This document shows positions 5,843 through 13,407 of a stretch of 23,324 nt of DNA, one piece after another. The number at the start of each line of letters is the position of its first letter. Positions within the stretch are counted from its first letter, which is position 1. Location of the stretch: contig JBMZCV010000070.1 of assembly GCA_049613665.1 (NCBI GenBank), positions 1-23,324 on the forward strand, written 5' to 3'. The notes under the pieces were generated by a model, which did no database searches, had not been told where the DNA came from, and was given only the letters and a program-made list of their open reading frames with translations. The translations under genes and the position numbers were made by a program. Source of the DNA: JBMZCV01 sp049613665 (lineage in GTDB: Bacteria > Bacteroidota > Bacteroidia > Chitinophagales > UBA2359).

Positions 5843-8800
5843 ATGAAAACATTTTATAACATTTTATATCTCTTGCTTCTAATTGTTGTCAGTCAAAACA
5901 GCTTTGCACAATGGAATACTACATTTGTCGGACAGATTGACTATGAAGCAGGTGCAAATGATATTTGGGGCTTTGAGAAAAACAGCAGAGAATATGCCTT
6001 AGTAGGTTTGCAAAATGGCTTTTCTATCGTGGACATCAGCAATGCTAGTGAGCCAGAAGAATTGTTTTTTGTGGCTGGCGTAAACACAACATGGCGAGAT
6101 GTCAAAACTTTTCAAGAGCGTGCCTATGTCGTCAATGACAACAGCACAGGAATGCTCATTGTCGATTTGAGCAATTTGCCAACGGCTATTGATACTGTCA
6201 CTTGGACAGGCGGCTTGTGGCAAGATGAAATGATTGTACATGAAAATGCACACAATATTTTTATTGACGAAAATGGTATTGCTTATCTTTGCGGCACGAA
6301 CGACGATTCGACTTTGATGCTCGATTTAAACATAGACCCTATCAATCCGCCTATTGTTGGACGCTACGACGATGCTTATGTGCATGATTTGTTTGTGCGA
6401 AATGATACCATGTGGACGGCTCAAGTTTATGCAGGCAATTTTGCGGTTGTGGATATTAGCGACAAAGAAAACTATAATGTTTTGGCTACACAAACAACGC
6501 CCAACAATTTTACTCACAATCTTTGGTTGAGCAACAACGGCAAACATTTGTTTACGACAGACGAAAAAGGCGGTTCATTTATTACCGCTTATGATGTATC
6601 AGATTTGGACAATATTGAAGAAATAGACCGCTATCAATCGAGCTATGGAATGGGCGTAATACCGCACAATGTTTTTGTGGAAGACAACTTTTTGATTGCT
6701 TCTTATTATCGTGATGGTGTCCGTATTCTTGATGCGACTTATCCATACAATTTGATAGAAGTAGCTTATTACGACACTTCACCATTTCCGCCAGCCACAG
6801 GTTTTCAAGGCTGCTGGGGTGTATATCCTTATTTAGCTTCGCAAAAAATGATTGCCAGCGACCGACAAGAAGGCCTTGTTATTTTTGATGCCGACTATCA
6901 ACAGGCTGCTTATGTAGAAGGAACTGTTACCAACGCTACGACAAATGCTCCGTTGGCAAATGTTCAAATTACGATAAACGATAGCTTAAATTATCCAACA
7001 CAAACAGATTTTAGCGGTTTTTTCGCCACAGGTTTTGCCGAAAGCGGTACTTATACACTTACTGCCGAAGTTTATGGTTTTGAGACACAAAATATAACCG
7101 TAAATTTCGTAAATGGCGAACTTATAGATTTGGATATTGCCTTAGAGCCTATTGAGCCTTTTACTTTAAATATCCAATTGACCAATATTTTTACAGGAGA
7201 AACCATAAATGACGCACTTGTAAAAATAGCACATGAGCCTTTGGGATTTTCGGCAAATACAAATGAAAATGGAGTGGCTTCTTTTGATTTATTCTATTTT
7301 GATGATTATGAAATTCAAGTAGGTAAATGGGGATTTCGCAATCAAATTATCAATCAGTTTTTTGATGAGAACAATACTTTTATAGAAATAAATTTAGTGC
7401 CAGAATATTACGATGACTTTTCGCTAGACTTAGGTTGGTCAGTTAGTGGCGATGCTTTGAATGGACATTGGGAACGAGCTGTGCCTTTGGGTGTAGAATT
7501 TATCGAAGGTTTCACAACACCTTTGAGCGATATTGATAGCGATATTGGCGATTTTTGCTATGTAACAGGAAACGAAAATGGAATTAGCAATAATGTCAAT
7601 GATGGAACAACCATTTTGCAATCGCCAATCATGGATTTGAGCAACTATACCAATCCAATTTTGAGCTATTATCGTTACTGCTATTTTCAGGCTGCCAGCG
7701 AAGACCTTTTTGTTGCAAAAATAGACAATGGTATCGAAACTGCTATTTTGGAAACCGTACAAGAAGGCGATGCAACCGAAACAATGTGGCATCAGGCCAG
7801 TTTCAATTTGGCGGAACATATCGAACTCACCGAAAATATGCGTTTTATCATCGAAGTATCCGATTTGGCAGGAGCGGCACACGTCGTAGATGCAAGTTTT
7901 GATGGCTTTCGAGTAGCTGAAAATGCCATTTTGCCAACAGCAAGTTTTACGAGTAGTACAACAGCAATTTGTGCCAACGAAAATATTGTTTTTGTAAACA
8001 CTTCCGAAAATTTTCCAAGTCATTTAACATGGTATTTTGAGGGTGGCGAACCAAGTGAAAGCACAAGTTTTTCACCAGCAATAAACTATTCCGAAAGCGG
8101 TATTTATAACGTAACATTGGTAGTCAGCAATGAAGCTGGCCAAGATAGCATTACTTTAAATGAGTTTGTAACTATTTTTGAAACCGCACAGCCTACAATA
8201 AATGTCAGCAGCTCCGAAATTTGCGTAGGCGAAACCGTAACAATCATTGCTGAAAACGAAAATATAGATTCGTGGCTTTGGGAAGGCAATGATATTTCGT
8301 TTGATACACCGCAGGCTATCAGCGTTTCGCCACTTGAAAATGAAACTTATATGCTCACAACAACCGATGAAAATGGCTGTATTTCGCAAAACACAATAGA
8401 CATTGTAGTGAACCAATTGCCAGCTTTTGAGATTGAAGCTCCAAATGGAAGTGTGGAAATTTGCTTAGGCGATGAAATTACTTTAATAGTGAACCCAAAT
8501 ATACCATTTTCAAATTATACCTATTCGTGGAGTGGTGAAAATTTGAGTCACGATGACGATATAATAACAGTGGCAACCCCTACAACAAACGGCATATATG
8601 AAGTAATCGCAACAGATGAAAATGGCTGTCAAGCTTCGCAGAGCATCGAAATTTTGGTCAATAGCTCAAGTGTAAGTATTTTGGCAGAAGAAATAGTGTG
8701 TGCCGAAACCGTATTTTCGCTCACTGCAATAGGCGAAGGTACTGGAACGCTCACTTATACATGGGCAGGTGAAAGTTTGTTGCAAAACGAAGGCGAAACC

Positions 8801-9181
8801 GTAACAGCACTTGCAGAGAACATTTCATGGCTTGAACAAAGCTATCAAGTGACAATGATTGATGAAACTGGCTGTGCGACAACCAATTATATAGAAGTAA
8901 CAATAGAAATATGTGATGGAATAGCAGAAGAAAAAGCAGCATATGAAATAAAGGTTTTTCCAAACCCAGCAAATGAGGTGCTTTTTGTAACATTGAAAAA
9001 TGAAGAAAACAGTCGTAGCATTGTTCGACTATATAATATTTTGGGTAAAAAAGTTTGCGAAAAAACTTACCAAAATGATATTTTAACACTAGATATCAGC
9101 GAATTACCGAATGGAGCATATTTTTTGCAAATAGAGAAAGACTCAAGCTTTGTGACACAAAAAGTTATTATTAGTCAATAA
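5843..9181 (+). CDS. T9SS-exported choice-of-anchor B beta-propeller protein (LVIVD, CarboxypepD_reg-like, PKD domains)
   Basis: This 1112-residue multidomain surface or secreted protein starts with a signal peptide, residues 1-23 (MKTFYNILYLLLL...NSFAQ). An LVIVD-type propeller (about 25-350) follows, with the 'choice-of-anchor B' hallmarks SREYALVGLQNG, FSIVDISN, TWRDVK, AHNIFID and LIVDLSNLP. Two CarboxypepD_reg/CnaB-like beta-sandwiches come next (about 355-440 and 440-520), then a jelly-roll/MAM-like domain (about 525-695), a PKD domain (about 698-780, ending in SGIYNVTLVVSN) and roughly three PKD-like/Ig-like repeats with conserved cysteines (780-1030). The protein ends in a T9SS type A sorting domain (about 1040-1112, KVFPNPANEVLFV to ELPNGAYFLQIE). 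It should cross the outer membrane by type IX secretion and lose the C-terminal domain. Its ligand is unknown; adhesion or extracellular binding is likely. The start at 5843 was chosen because the upstream TTG at 5798 sits in the promoter box. Confidence 0.92.
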   Translation: MKTFYNILYLLLLIVVSQNSFAQWNTTFVGQIDYEAGANDIWGFEKNSREYALVGLQNGFSIVDISNASEPEELFFVAGVNTTWRDVKTFQERAYVVNDNSTGMLIVDLSNLPTAIDTVTWTGGLWQDEMIVHENAHNIFIDENGIAYLCGTNDDSTLMLDLNIDPINPPIVGRYDDAYVHDLFVRNDTMWTAQVYAGNFAVVDISDKENYNVLATQTTPNNFTHNLWLSNNGKHLFTTDEKGGSFITAYDVSDLDNIEEIDRYQSSYGMGVIPHNVFVEDNFLIASYYRDGVRILDATYPYNLIEVAYYDTSPFPPATGFQGCWGVYPYLASQKMIASDRQEGLVIFDADYQQAAYVEGTVTNATTNAPLANVQITINDSLNYPTQTDFSGFFATGFAESGTYTLTAEVYGFETQNITVNFVNGELIDLDIALEPIEPFTLNIQLTNIFTGETINDALVKIAHEPLGFSANTNENGVASFDLFYFDDYEIQVGKWGFRNQIINQFFDENNTFIEINLVPEYYDDFSLDLGWSVSGDALNGHWERAVPLGVEFIEGFTTPLSDIDSDIGDFCYVTGNENGISNNVNDGTTILQSPIMDLSNYTNPILSYYRYCYFQAASEDLFVAKIDNGIETAILETVQEGDATETMWHQASFNLAEHIELTENMRFIIEVSDLAGAAHVVDASFDGFRVAENAILPTASFTSSTTAICANENIVFVNTSENFPSHLTWYFEGGEPSESTSFSPAINYSESGIYNVTLVVSNEAGQDSITLNEFVTIFETAQPTINVSSSEICVGETVTIIAENENIDSWLWEGNDISFDTPQAISVSPLENETYMLTTTDENGCISQNTIDIVVNQLPAFEIEAPNGSVEICLGDEITLIVNPNIPFSNYTYSWSGENLSHDDDIITVATPTTNGIYEVIATDENGCQASQSIEILVNSSSVSILAEEIVCAETVFSLTAIGEGTGTLTYTWAGESLLQNEGETVTALAENISWLEQSYQVTMIDETGCATTNYIEVTIEICDGIAEEKAAYEIKVFPNPANEVLFVTLKNEENSRSIVRLYNILGKKVCEKTYQNDILTLDISELPNGAYFLQIEKDSSFVTQKVIISQ

Positions 9182-9263
9182 AAACACACAGAAATGAGTT
9201 TATTTTAAGACATAAATGCTTTAGTACATTTTTTTTGACTTAAATACTAGACAGTATGTATTG

Positions 9264-9316
9264 AAAAGGCTACACTCCTAAATTTTTGTGAAAAAACTTT
9301 AGAAGTGTAGCCTTTT
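9264..9316 (+). terminator. Intrinsic terminator of the propeller gene
   Basis: Arms 9264-9282 and 9298-9316 form a stem with one mismatch (core AAAAGGCTACACT) and a loop of about 15 nt, ending in a run of T. It lies 83 bp after the stop codon. Confidence 0.8.
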
Positions 9317-9886
9317 TTATACTTAAAAGTATTCTTTTTTGTTGTCTGTAAAAGCTTGATTATCTATGCTTTATGCAAAAAATATAAAGAAAATGCTATT
9401 TAGATTAAAAAGAAGAAAAACAAAAGACATTTTGAAAGCAAACGCCTTGCCAAATTATTACATTAAAACTATTTTTAATAAATCATTAAAATACATTTCG
9501 CACAAACAAATAAAAATAAATCAAAATACAACATCATTATAAATAACAATTAAGTTTAAAACCTAAGTAGAATATGTTTTAGTTGTGTCAAATTTTATTT
9601 TTTTCTTTAACGTATAAAAACAAAATAAGTTATAATATAAACAAGCCTATACAATTTAGTATTAAAAAATTATATAAAGCGTTGATATAAAAAGATATAT
9701 ATTTACAAATAAAAAAACATAATTTCATTTATATTTTAATGAAAAAATATTTTTTATATTTCTAATTATTTTTATTGTCAAAAAAGGCAAGTATTGTTAT
9801 GACTATCTAATTTTGGAATGAGATTTGCGAAGTTAAATAATAGACAAATTTCAAATATGTTCACTATCTAAAAAAAAAACCATACT
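9317..9886. other. AT-rich intergenic region without a supported gene
   Basis: About 570 bp lie between the terminator and the next start. Composition is extremely AT-rich, with A and T tracts near 9540-9780. I see no hairpin terminator, RNA gene or conserved protein. A 49-codon ATG reading frame at 9393-9542 encodes a very lysine-rich peptide, but nothing supports expression. A TAATTTTG box at 9808-9815 may be the promoter of the following gene. Confidence 0.6.
9808..9815 (+). promoter_or_regulatory. Candidate -7 promoter box of the SPOR-like gene
   Basis: TAATTTTG matches TAnnTTTG, 71 bp upstream of the ATG at 9887. No -33 TTTG at ideal spacing is seen. It is a weak motif-based call. Confidence 0.3.
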
Positions 9887-10612
9887 ATGAAACTCAAATA
9901 TATAAGTATTTTTTTCGTATTTTTTTTAATCATGAGCTATGCCTCAGCCGCTCAAATGCAACTAACACACTATTCGGAAAACGATAGAAAACACATTAGT
10001 GCTATGGGGCTTGTGCTTGATGATATTACCAAAGCAGCTCTTTCTAACGCAAAAGTTGTTTTAACAAATAAAAATACCGAAGACCAAGAAGAAATAATTA
10101 CGAAACTCGATGGTAATTTTGCGTTTTCTTTGCAACCTGACACAGAATATAGCATTTATGCTACTGATGGCAATTTTTATTCAAAAAAAGTATATATTAC
10201 CCAAGCAGATTTAGAAAAAAATAAGGTCTTATCTCTTATTCTTGTTGTGCCACGAACCATTTTGCCTTCCATCAAAAACTTGAAAAACAATGTTTTACCA
10301 GATTTTGATGTCGAAGCCATTAATTTTAAAGTAGAACTTGGCCGTTTTGCACAACCTATGCCGATTACTGCTTCTTATTTTGATGCTGTACGAGAAGACC
10401 TAAATGTTTATAAATTAGAAAATGGAAAAGTTATTTATGCTTTAGGTGCTTTCAAAAAATATGATGATGCACAATATCTCAAAGCTGATTTGAAAAATAA
10501 AGGCTATAGAGATGTAAAAATTGTGGCTTATTTAGTTGATAATCCAATTGAACTTCCTGCAAGTGAAATACAAGATTTTATTTATCAACAATATAGTGTT
10601 ACTAAAGAATAA
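9887..10612 (+). CDS. Secreted CarboxypepD_reg-like protein with C-terminal SPOR-like domain
   Basis: This 241-residue protein has a signal peptide (residues 1-22, MKLKYISIFFVFFLIMSYASA). A CarboxypepD_reg/CnaB-like beta-sandwich follows (about 38-118), with the pattern G-V-D--T--AL--A-V-L and DGNFAFSLQPDTEYSIYAT. After a linker there is a C-terminal region (about 147-230) that resembles SPOR domains: a first strand FKVELGRFA, then VIYALGAFKKYDDAQYLKADLKNKGYRDVKIVAYLVDN. SPOR domains bind denuded peptidoglycan glycans, so a periplasmic, wall-associated role is plausible. The gene stands alone with its own terminator. The start ATG directly precedes the signal peptide. Domain assignments are by pattern and the SPOR call is moderate; the biological role is unknown. 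Confidence 0.8.
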   Translation: MKLKYISIFFVFFLIMSYASAAQMQLTHYSENDRKHISAMGLVLDDITKAALSNAKVVLTNKNTEDQEEIITKLDGNFAFSLQPDTEYSIYATDGNFYSKKVYITQADLEKNKVLSLILVVPRTILPSIKNLKNNVLPDFDVEAINFKVELGRFAQPMPITASYFDAVREDLNVYKLENGKVIYALGAFKKYDDAQYLKADLKNKGYRDVKIVAYLVDNPIELPASEIQDFIYQQYSVTKE

Positions 10613-10945
10613 AACTATTTTCTTTTAACCCAAATTATTGCAACACAAATAGTTACAAGCTAAACAGCTTTTGTTTAATTATACTTGATAAAACAAAAAT
10701 AGTTACAAAATTGAAAAAACTTGATGGTTTTCATTAACCATCAAGTTTTTTTTGCATTATTATAAGTACAAACTTTTGAGTTGAGAAATTGAGCTATTTT
10801 TCAGCTCAAAAACTCATTATTGAATAGTTATTTAAATTTTAGGTAAGTTTTTAAACTTTTTATATTGTTATTTATTCTAAAATAGAAGATAATGCCCTGT
10901 CTTTAAAAAAAACAACATAAAGCATTATACAATAACACAATACAT
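10613..10945. other. Intergenic region with a terminator and an upstream hairpin of the START operon
   Basis: This 333-bp stretch holds the terminator at 10714-10751 and a bulged inverted repeat at 10777-10816 (TGAGTT/AACTCA outer arms, TTGAGCT/AGCTCAA inner arms). Two near-identical segments containing ATAGTTACAA lie 50 bp apart (10649-10658 and 10699-10708). I found no gene in it. Confidence 0.6.
10714..10751 (+). terminator. Intrinsic terminator after the SPOR-like gene
   Basis: A perfect 16-bp stem (10714-10729 with 10736-10751, AAAAAACTTGATGGTT) has a six-base loop and a T tract. It lies about 100 bp after the stop codon. Confidence 0.85.
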
Positions 10946-11575
10946 ATGTTTCATTTTAGTTATAAACCTGTTCTTACAACGTTCTTATTCACTACCTTTA
11001 TGCTTCTATCTGCTTTTTCGACTTCCAATATTCAAGATGACAAATGGCACTTAGCCAAAAATAGAAATGATATTAAAGTATATACTCGTAGTGTCGAAAG
11101 TTTTGTTTTAAAAGAATTTAAAGGAGAAACAAATATTCAGGCTTCCATAGAAAAAATCTTAATTATCATAAAAGATTTGGACGCTTACACAGAGTGGATG
11201 CCAGGCTGTACTGAAAGTAAATTGCTCAAAAAAATATCTGACAACGAATATTATCATTATGCTGTTAGAGCTGCACCATGGCCACTTTCTGATAGAGATG
11301 CAATAACACATATCAAAATTGAGCCGAACACAAATGGAAATGTGATGATAAGTGTAGCCGCAAAGCCAAATTTTATTGCCGAAAAGCCAAATATGGTGCG
11401 TGTGCCTTTTGTGAGGGCTTCATGGCAACTCACACCACAAACCGATGGCAGCACCAATATTATTTACATTGGTATTGGTTCGGCAGGAGGCAATATCCCA
11501 GATTGGTTGGCCAACACAGCAGTTGTTACTGTTCCATATGGTACTTTATACAATTTGAAAAAAGCATTATTTTAA
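10946..11575 (+). CDS. Secreted START-domain (SRPBCC) protein, first of three paralogues
   Basis: This 209-residue protein has an N-terminal export signal (about residues 1-25, hydrophobic LTTFLFTTFMLLSAF) and one START/SRPBCC fold filling the rest. Motifs shared with the two following genes are LKEFKGET, the W-M-P-C segment (YTEWMPGCTESKLLKK), APWPLSDRD and IPDWLANT. START-type folds enclose a hydrophobic cavity that binds lipids or other apolar ligands, so a periplasmic or surface lipid-binding or transfer role is likely; the ligand is unknown. The next paralogue begins 75 bp downstream, the third 60 bp after that, and a terminator follows the third, so the three are probably one operon. 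A hairpin at 10777-10816 lies upstream. The start ATG gives the signal sequence. Confidence 0.87.
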   Translation: MFHFSYKPVLTTFLFTTFMLLSAFSTSNIQDDKWHLAKNRNDIKVYTRSVESFVLKEFKGETNIQASIEKILIIIKDLDAYTEWMPGCTESKLLKKISDNEYYHYAVRAAPWPLSDRDAITHIKIEPNTNGNVMISVAAKPNFIAEKPNMVRVPFVRASWQLTPQTDGSTNIIYIGIGSAGGNIPDWLANTAVVTVPYGTLYNLKKALF

Positions 11576-11650
11576 GTCAAACACAGTATCAAAAAATGTT
11601 CATATTACTAAACACTCATTTTTCATACAAATCATAAAAAACTACCAAAA

Positions 11651-12268
11651 ATGAATTTAAAATTTTATGCAAAAAGTAGCCTCCTCCTACTTTTTATTAG
11701 CTTTCTTTTTTGTGAAAATGCAACCGCACAGGCTTGGGATTTGGCCCAAGACAAAAATGGTGTAAAGGTTTCGACACGCAAAATTGATGGCTACAAACTC
11801 AAAGAATTTAAAGGAGAAACTATCATAAAAACTACTAGCCATAAAGTATTGGCATTGCTCAAAAACATAGAAGGCTATGTCGATTGGATGCCAGATTGCA
11901 AAGAAAGCAAGGTTTTGAAAAAAATATCTGACACTGAGTTTTATCAATATACCGTCACAGATGCACCTTGGCCAGTAACCGACCGTGACAATGTAGCACA
12001 CATGAAAATTAATGAAAAAGAAAATGGCACAATTCATATCGTTTTGAAAGGTACGCCAGACTATATCGCCAAAAATTCAGCTTATGTTCGTGTGCCACAG
12101 TTGCAAGCTTCTTGGAAAATTATTCCACAAAACAATGGCAATACGAAAGTAGTATATCAGGGTTTGGCGAGTGCAGGTGGAAGCATTCCCGATTGGTTGG
12201 CCAACTCATTTGTGGTAGATACGCCTTACGAAACTTTAGTGAAGATGAATAAAAAAATAGCTAAATAA
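11651..12268 (+). CDS. Secreted START-domain (SRPBCC) protein, second of three paralogues
   Basis: This 205-residue protein has a clear signal peptide (MNLKFYAKSSLLLLFIS... with probable cleavage after ATAQ, about residue 27) and then a START domain. It is the closer relative of the first gene: both carry GYKLKEFKGET or the equivalent, WMPxCxESKxLKKISD, APWPxxDRD and IPDWLANxxVVxxPYxTL. The W-M-P-D-C segment and DRD motif recur at matching positions (about 80-120). The family binds hydrophobic ligands; nothing in the sequence identifies which. Gaps to the neighbouring paralogues are 75 and 60 bp, supporting co-transcription and origin by tandem duplication. Confidence 0.87.
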   Translation: MNLKFYAKSSLLLLFISFLFCENATAQAWDLAQDKNGVKVSTRKIDGYKLKEFKGETIIKTTSHKVLALLKNIEGYVDWMPDCKESKVLKKISDTEFYQYTVTDAPWPVTDRDNVAHMKINEKENGTIHIVLKGTPDYIAKNSAYVRVPQLQASWKIIPQNNGNTKVVYQGLASAGGSIPDWLANSFVVDTPYETLVKMNKKIAK

Positions 12269-12328
12269 ATAGTATCGCAGCATCGAATAGTAATTATTCA
12301 CAAAGTTTTTGTATCAAAATAAAAAGCA

Positions 12329-12940
12329 ATGAAATCAATAAAAAAAACAAGCATACTCACATTTGCTTTTGCTTTTTTGGCACTTCAAGCCATTGCACTA
12401 AGCGAAGCTTGGGAATTGGCAAAAGAGAAAAATGCCATCAAAGTTTATACACGCACCTCAAGTAGCAGTACTTTGAAAGACTCAAAAGCAATGGTAAGTT
12501 TGCCTGTCAATCCTAGCAAAGTGATTGAGTTTTTAAACGATTTTGATAACTATCCGACATGGATGCACAAATGCTCAAAAGCAAAGTTATTGAAAAAAGC
12601 ATCAGATATGGAGTATTACGTTTATATGGTTATTGATTCGCCTTGGCCTGTATCAGACCGAGACCTAATATCTCATGTTACGGCTACTGAAAAAAGCGAT
12701 GGCACTATTATTTTAGATATGAAATCTGCCCCAGATTTTATTCCTAAAAAAGATGGTATAGTTCGAATTACTGATTTTGAAGGGTTTTGGAAAATCATGC
12801 CAACCAAGCAACATAACGTAGATTTGATTTATCAATTTCATACTGACCCAGCAGGAAACATTCCAAATTGGATGGCAAATAGCACCGCAGTAGATATTCC
12901 TTTCTTTACGCTCGAAAATATGAAGAAACAAGTAAGATAA
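12329..12940 (+). CDS. Secreted START-domain (SRPBCC) protein, third of three paralogues
   Basis: This 203-residue protein has a signal peptide (MKSIKKTSILTFAFAFLALQ, cleavage near residues 23-27) and a START domain. It is more divergent than the other two: the WMPxC segment reads WMHKC, APWP reads SPWPVSDRD, and IPDWLAN reads IPNWMAN. The LKEFKGE region is LKDSKAM. The shared spacing of these motifs still shows common descent. Divergence at the lipid-pocket motifs suggests a different ligand or a subfunction in the same envelope process. It is the last gene of the presumed operon and is followed 20 bp later by a terminator. Confidence 0.86.
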   Translation: MKSIKKTSILTFAFAFLALQAIALSEAWELAKEKNAIKVYTRTSSSSTLKDSKAMVSLPVNPSKVIEFLNDFDNYPTWMHKCSKAKLLKKASDMEYYVYMVIDSPWPVSDRDLISHVTATEKSDGTIILDMKSAPDFIPKKDGIVRITDFEGFWKIMPTKQHNVDLIYQFHTDPAGNIPNWMANSTAVDIPFFTLENMKKQVR

Positions 12941-12959
12941 ATGTTAGATATATATTTAT

Positions 12960-13001
12960 AGCACTTTAGGCAAGTTTTAGTTTGCTTAAAGTGCTTTTTT
13001 T
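12960..13001 (+). terminator. Intrinsic terminator of the START-protein operon
   Basis: A 14-bp stem (12960-12973 with 12982-12995, AGCACTTTAGGCAA, one G-T pair) is followed by eight T residues. It lies 20 bp after the third START gene. Confidence 0.87.
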
Positions 13002-13231
13002 TTGCCCAAAATCAAAAATTATTTCATATGTTTTTTTTAGTAATTTTGGCATTCATTCTCATTTTTTCTACATTTTACCACCAATTATATACTTAACATT
13101 TTAGTAAAAAAAAAGACTTTTCTAAAGCTTTTATGCTCAATAAAACATATTATTGTAAAATAACCTATTTCTTTCATTCACAACAAACTCATACTTAATT
13201 GATTATCAATCAATTACACATTTTATCAATA

Positions 13232-13278
13232 ATAATCAATAATGTCGTTCTATGACATTATTGATTATGGCCTTTTTT
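13232..13278 (+). terminator. Orphan terminator-like hairpin
   Basis: A perfect 15-bp stem (13232-13246 with 13254-13268, ATAATCAATAATGTC) has a seven-base loop and GGCCTTTTTTTT after it. It has the form of an intrinsic terminator on the plus strand but no recognisable gene ends just before it. It could terminate a short untranslated RNA, back up the operon terminator, or act as an operator for the next gene. Confidence 0.55.
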
Positions 13279-13407
13279 TTGGTAAAATATAAGTAGAGTT
13301 TTAAATTTATATTTAAAAAAAACAACCAATTATTAACTAATATATTTTTATGAAACAAAAACTTACTTTTTTATTTATTAAACTAATTTTATTAAGAATT
13401 ATTGAAT

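Larger units (their letters stand above)
12941..13407. other. Intergenic region with two hairpins
   Basis: This 467-bp AT-rich gap contains the operon terminator (12960-13001) and a second, separate hairpin at 13232-13268 followed by a T tract. Several ATCAAT and ATTGAT words cluster at 13198-13268. A short frame opening with ATG at 13350 (about 33 codons, signal-peptide-like start) overlaps the next gene out of frame and is not convincing. No gene is supported. Confidence 0.55.

Noticed and set aside
7439..8023. 194-codon minus-strand reading frame inside the propeller gene
   Set aside because: It is antisense to a well-supported multidomain gene and is rich in Cys, His and Ile typical of antisense frames.
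9393..9542. 49-codon ATG reading frame, lysine-rich product
   Set aside because: It lies in very AT-rich DNA with no recognisable domain or terminator; such frames arise easily by chance.
10649..10708. Two ATAGTTACAA segments 50 bp apart as a possible operator or repeat array
   Set aside because: There are only two short copies in AT-rich sequence just before a terminator; not enough to call.
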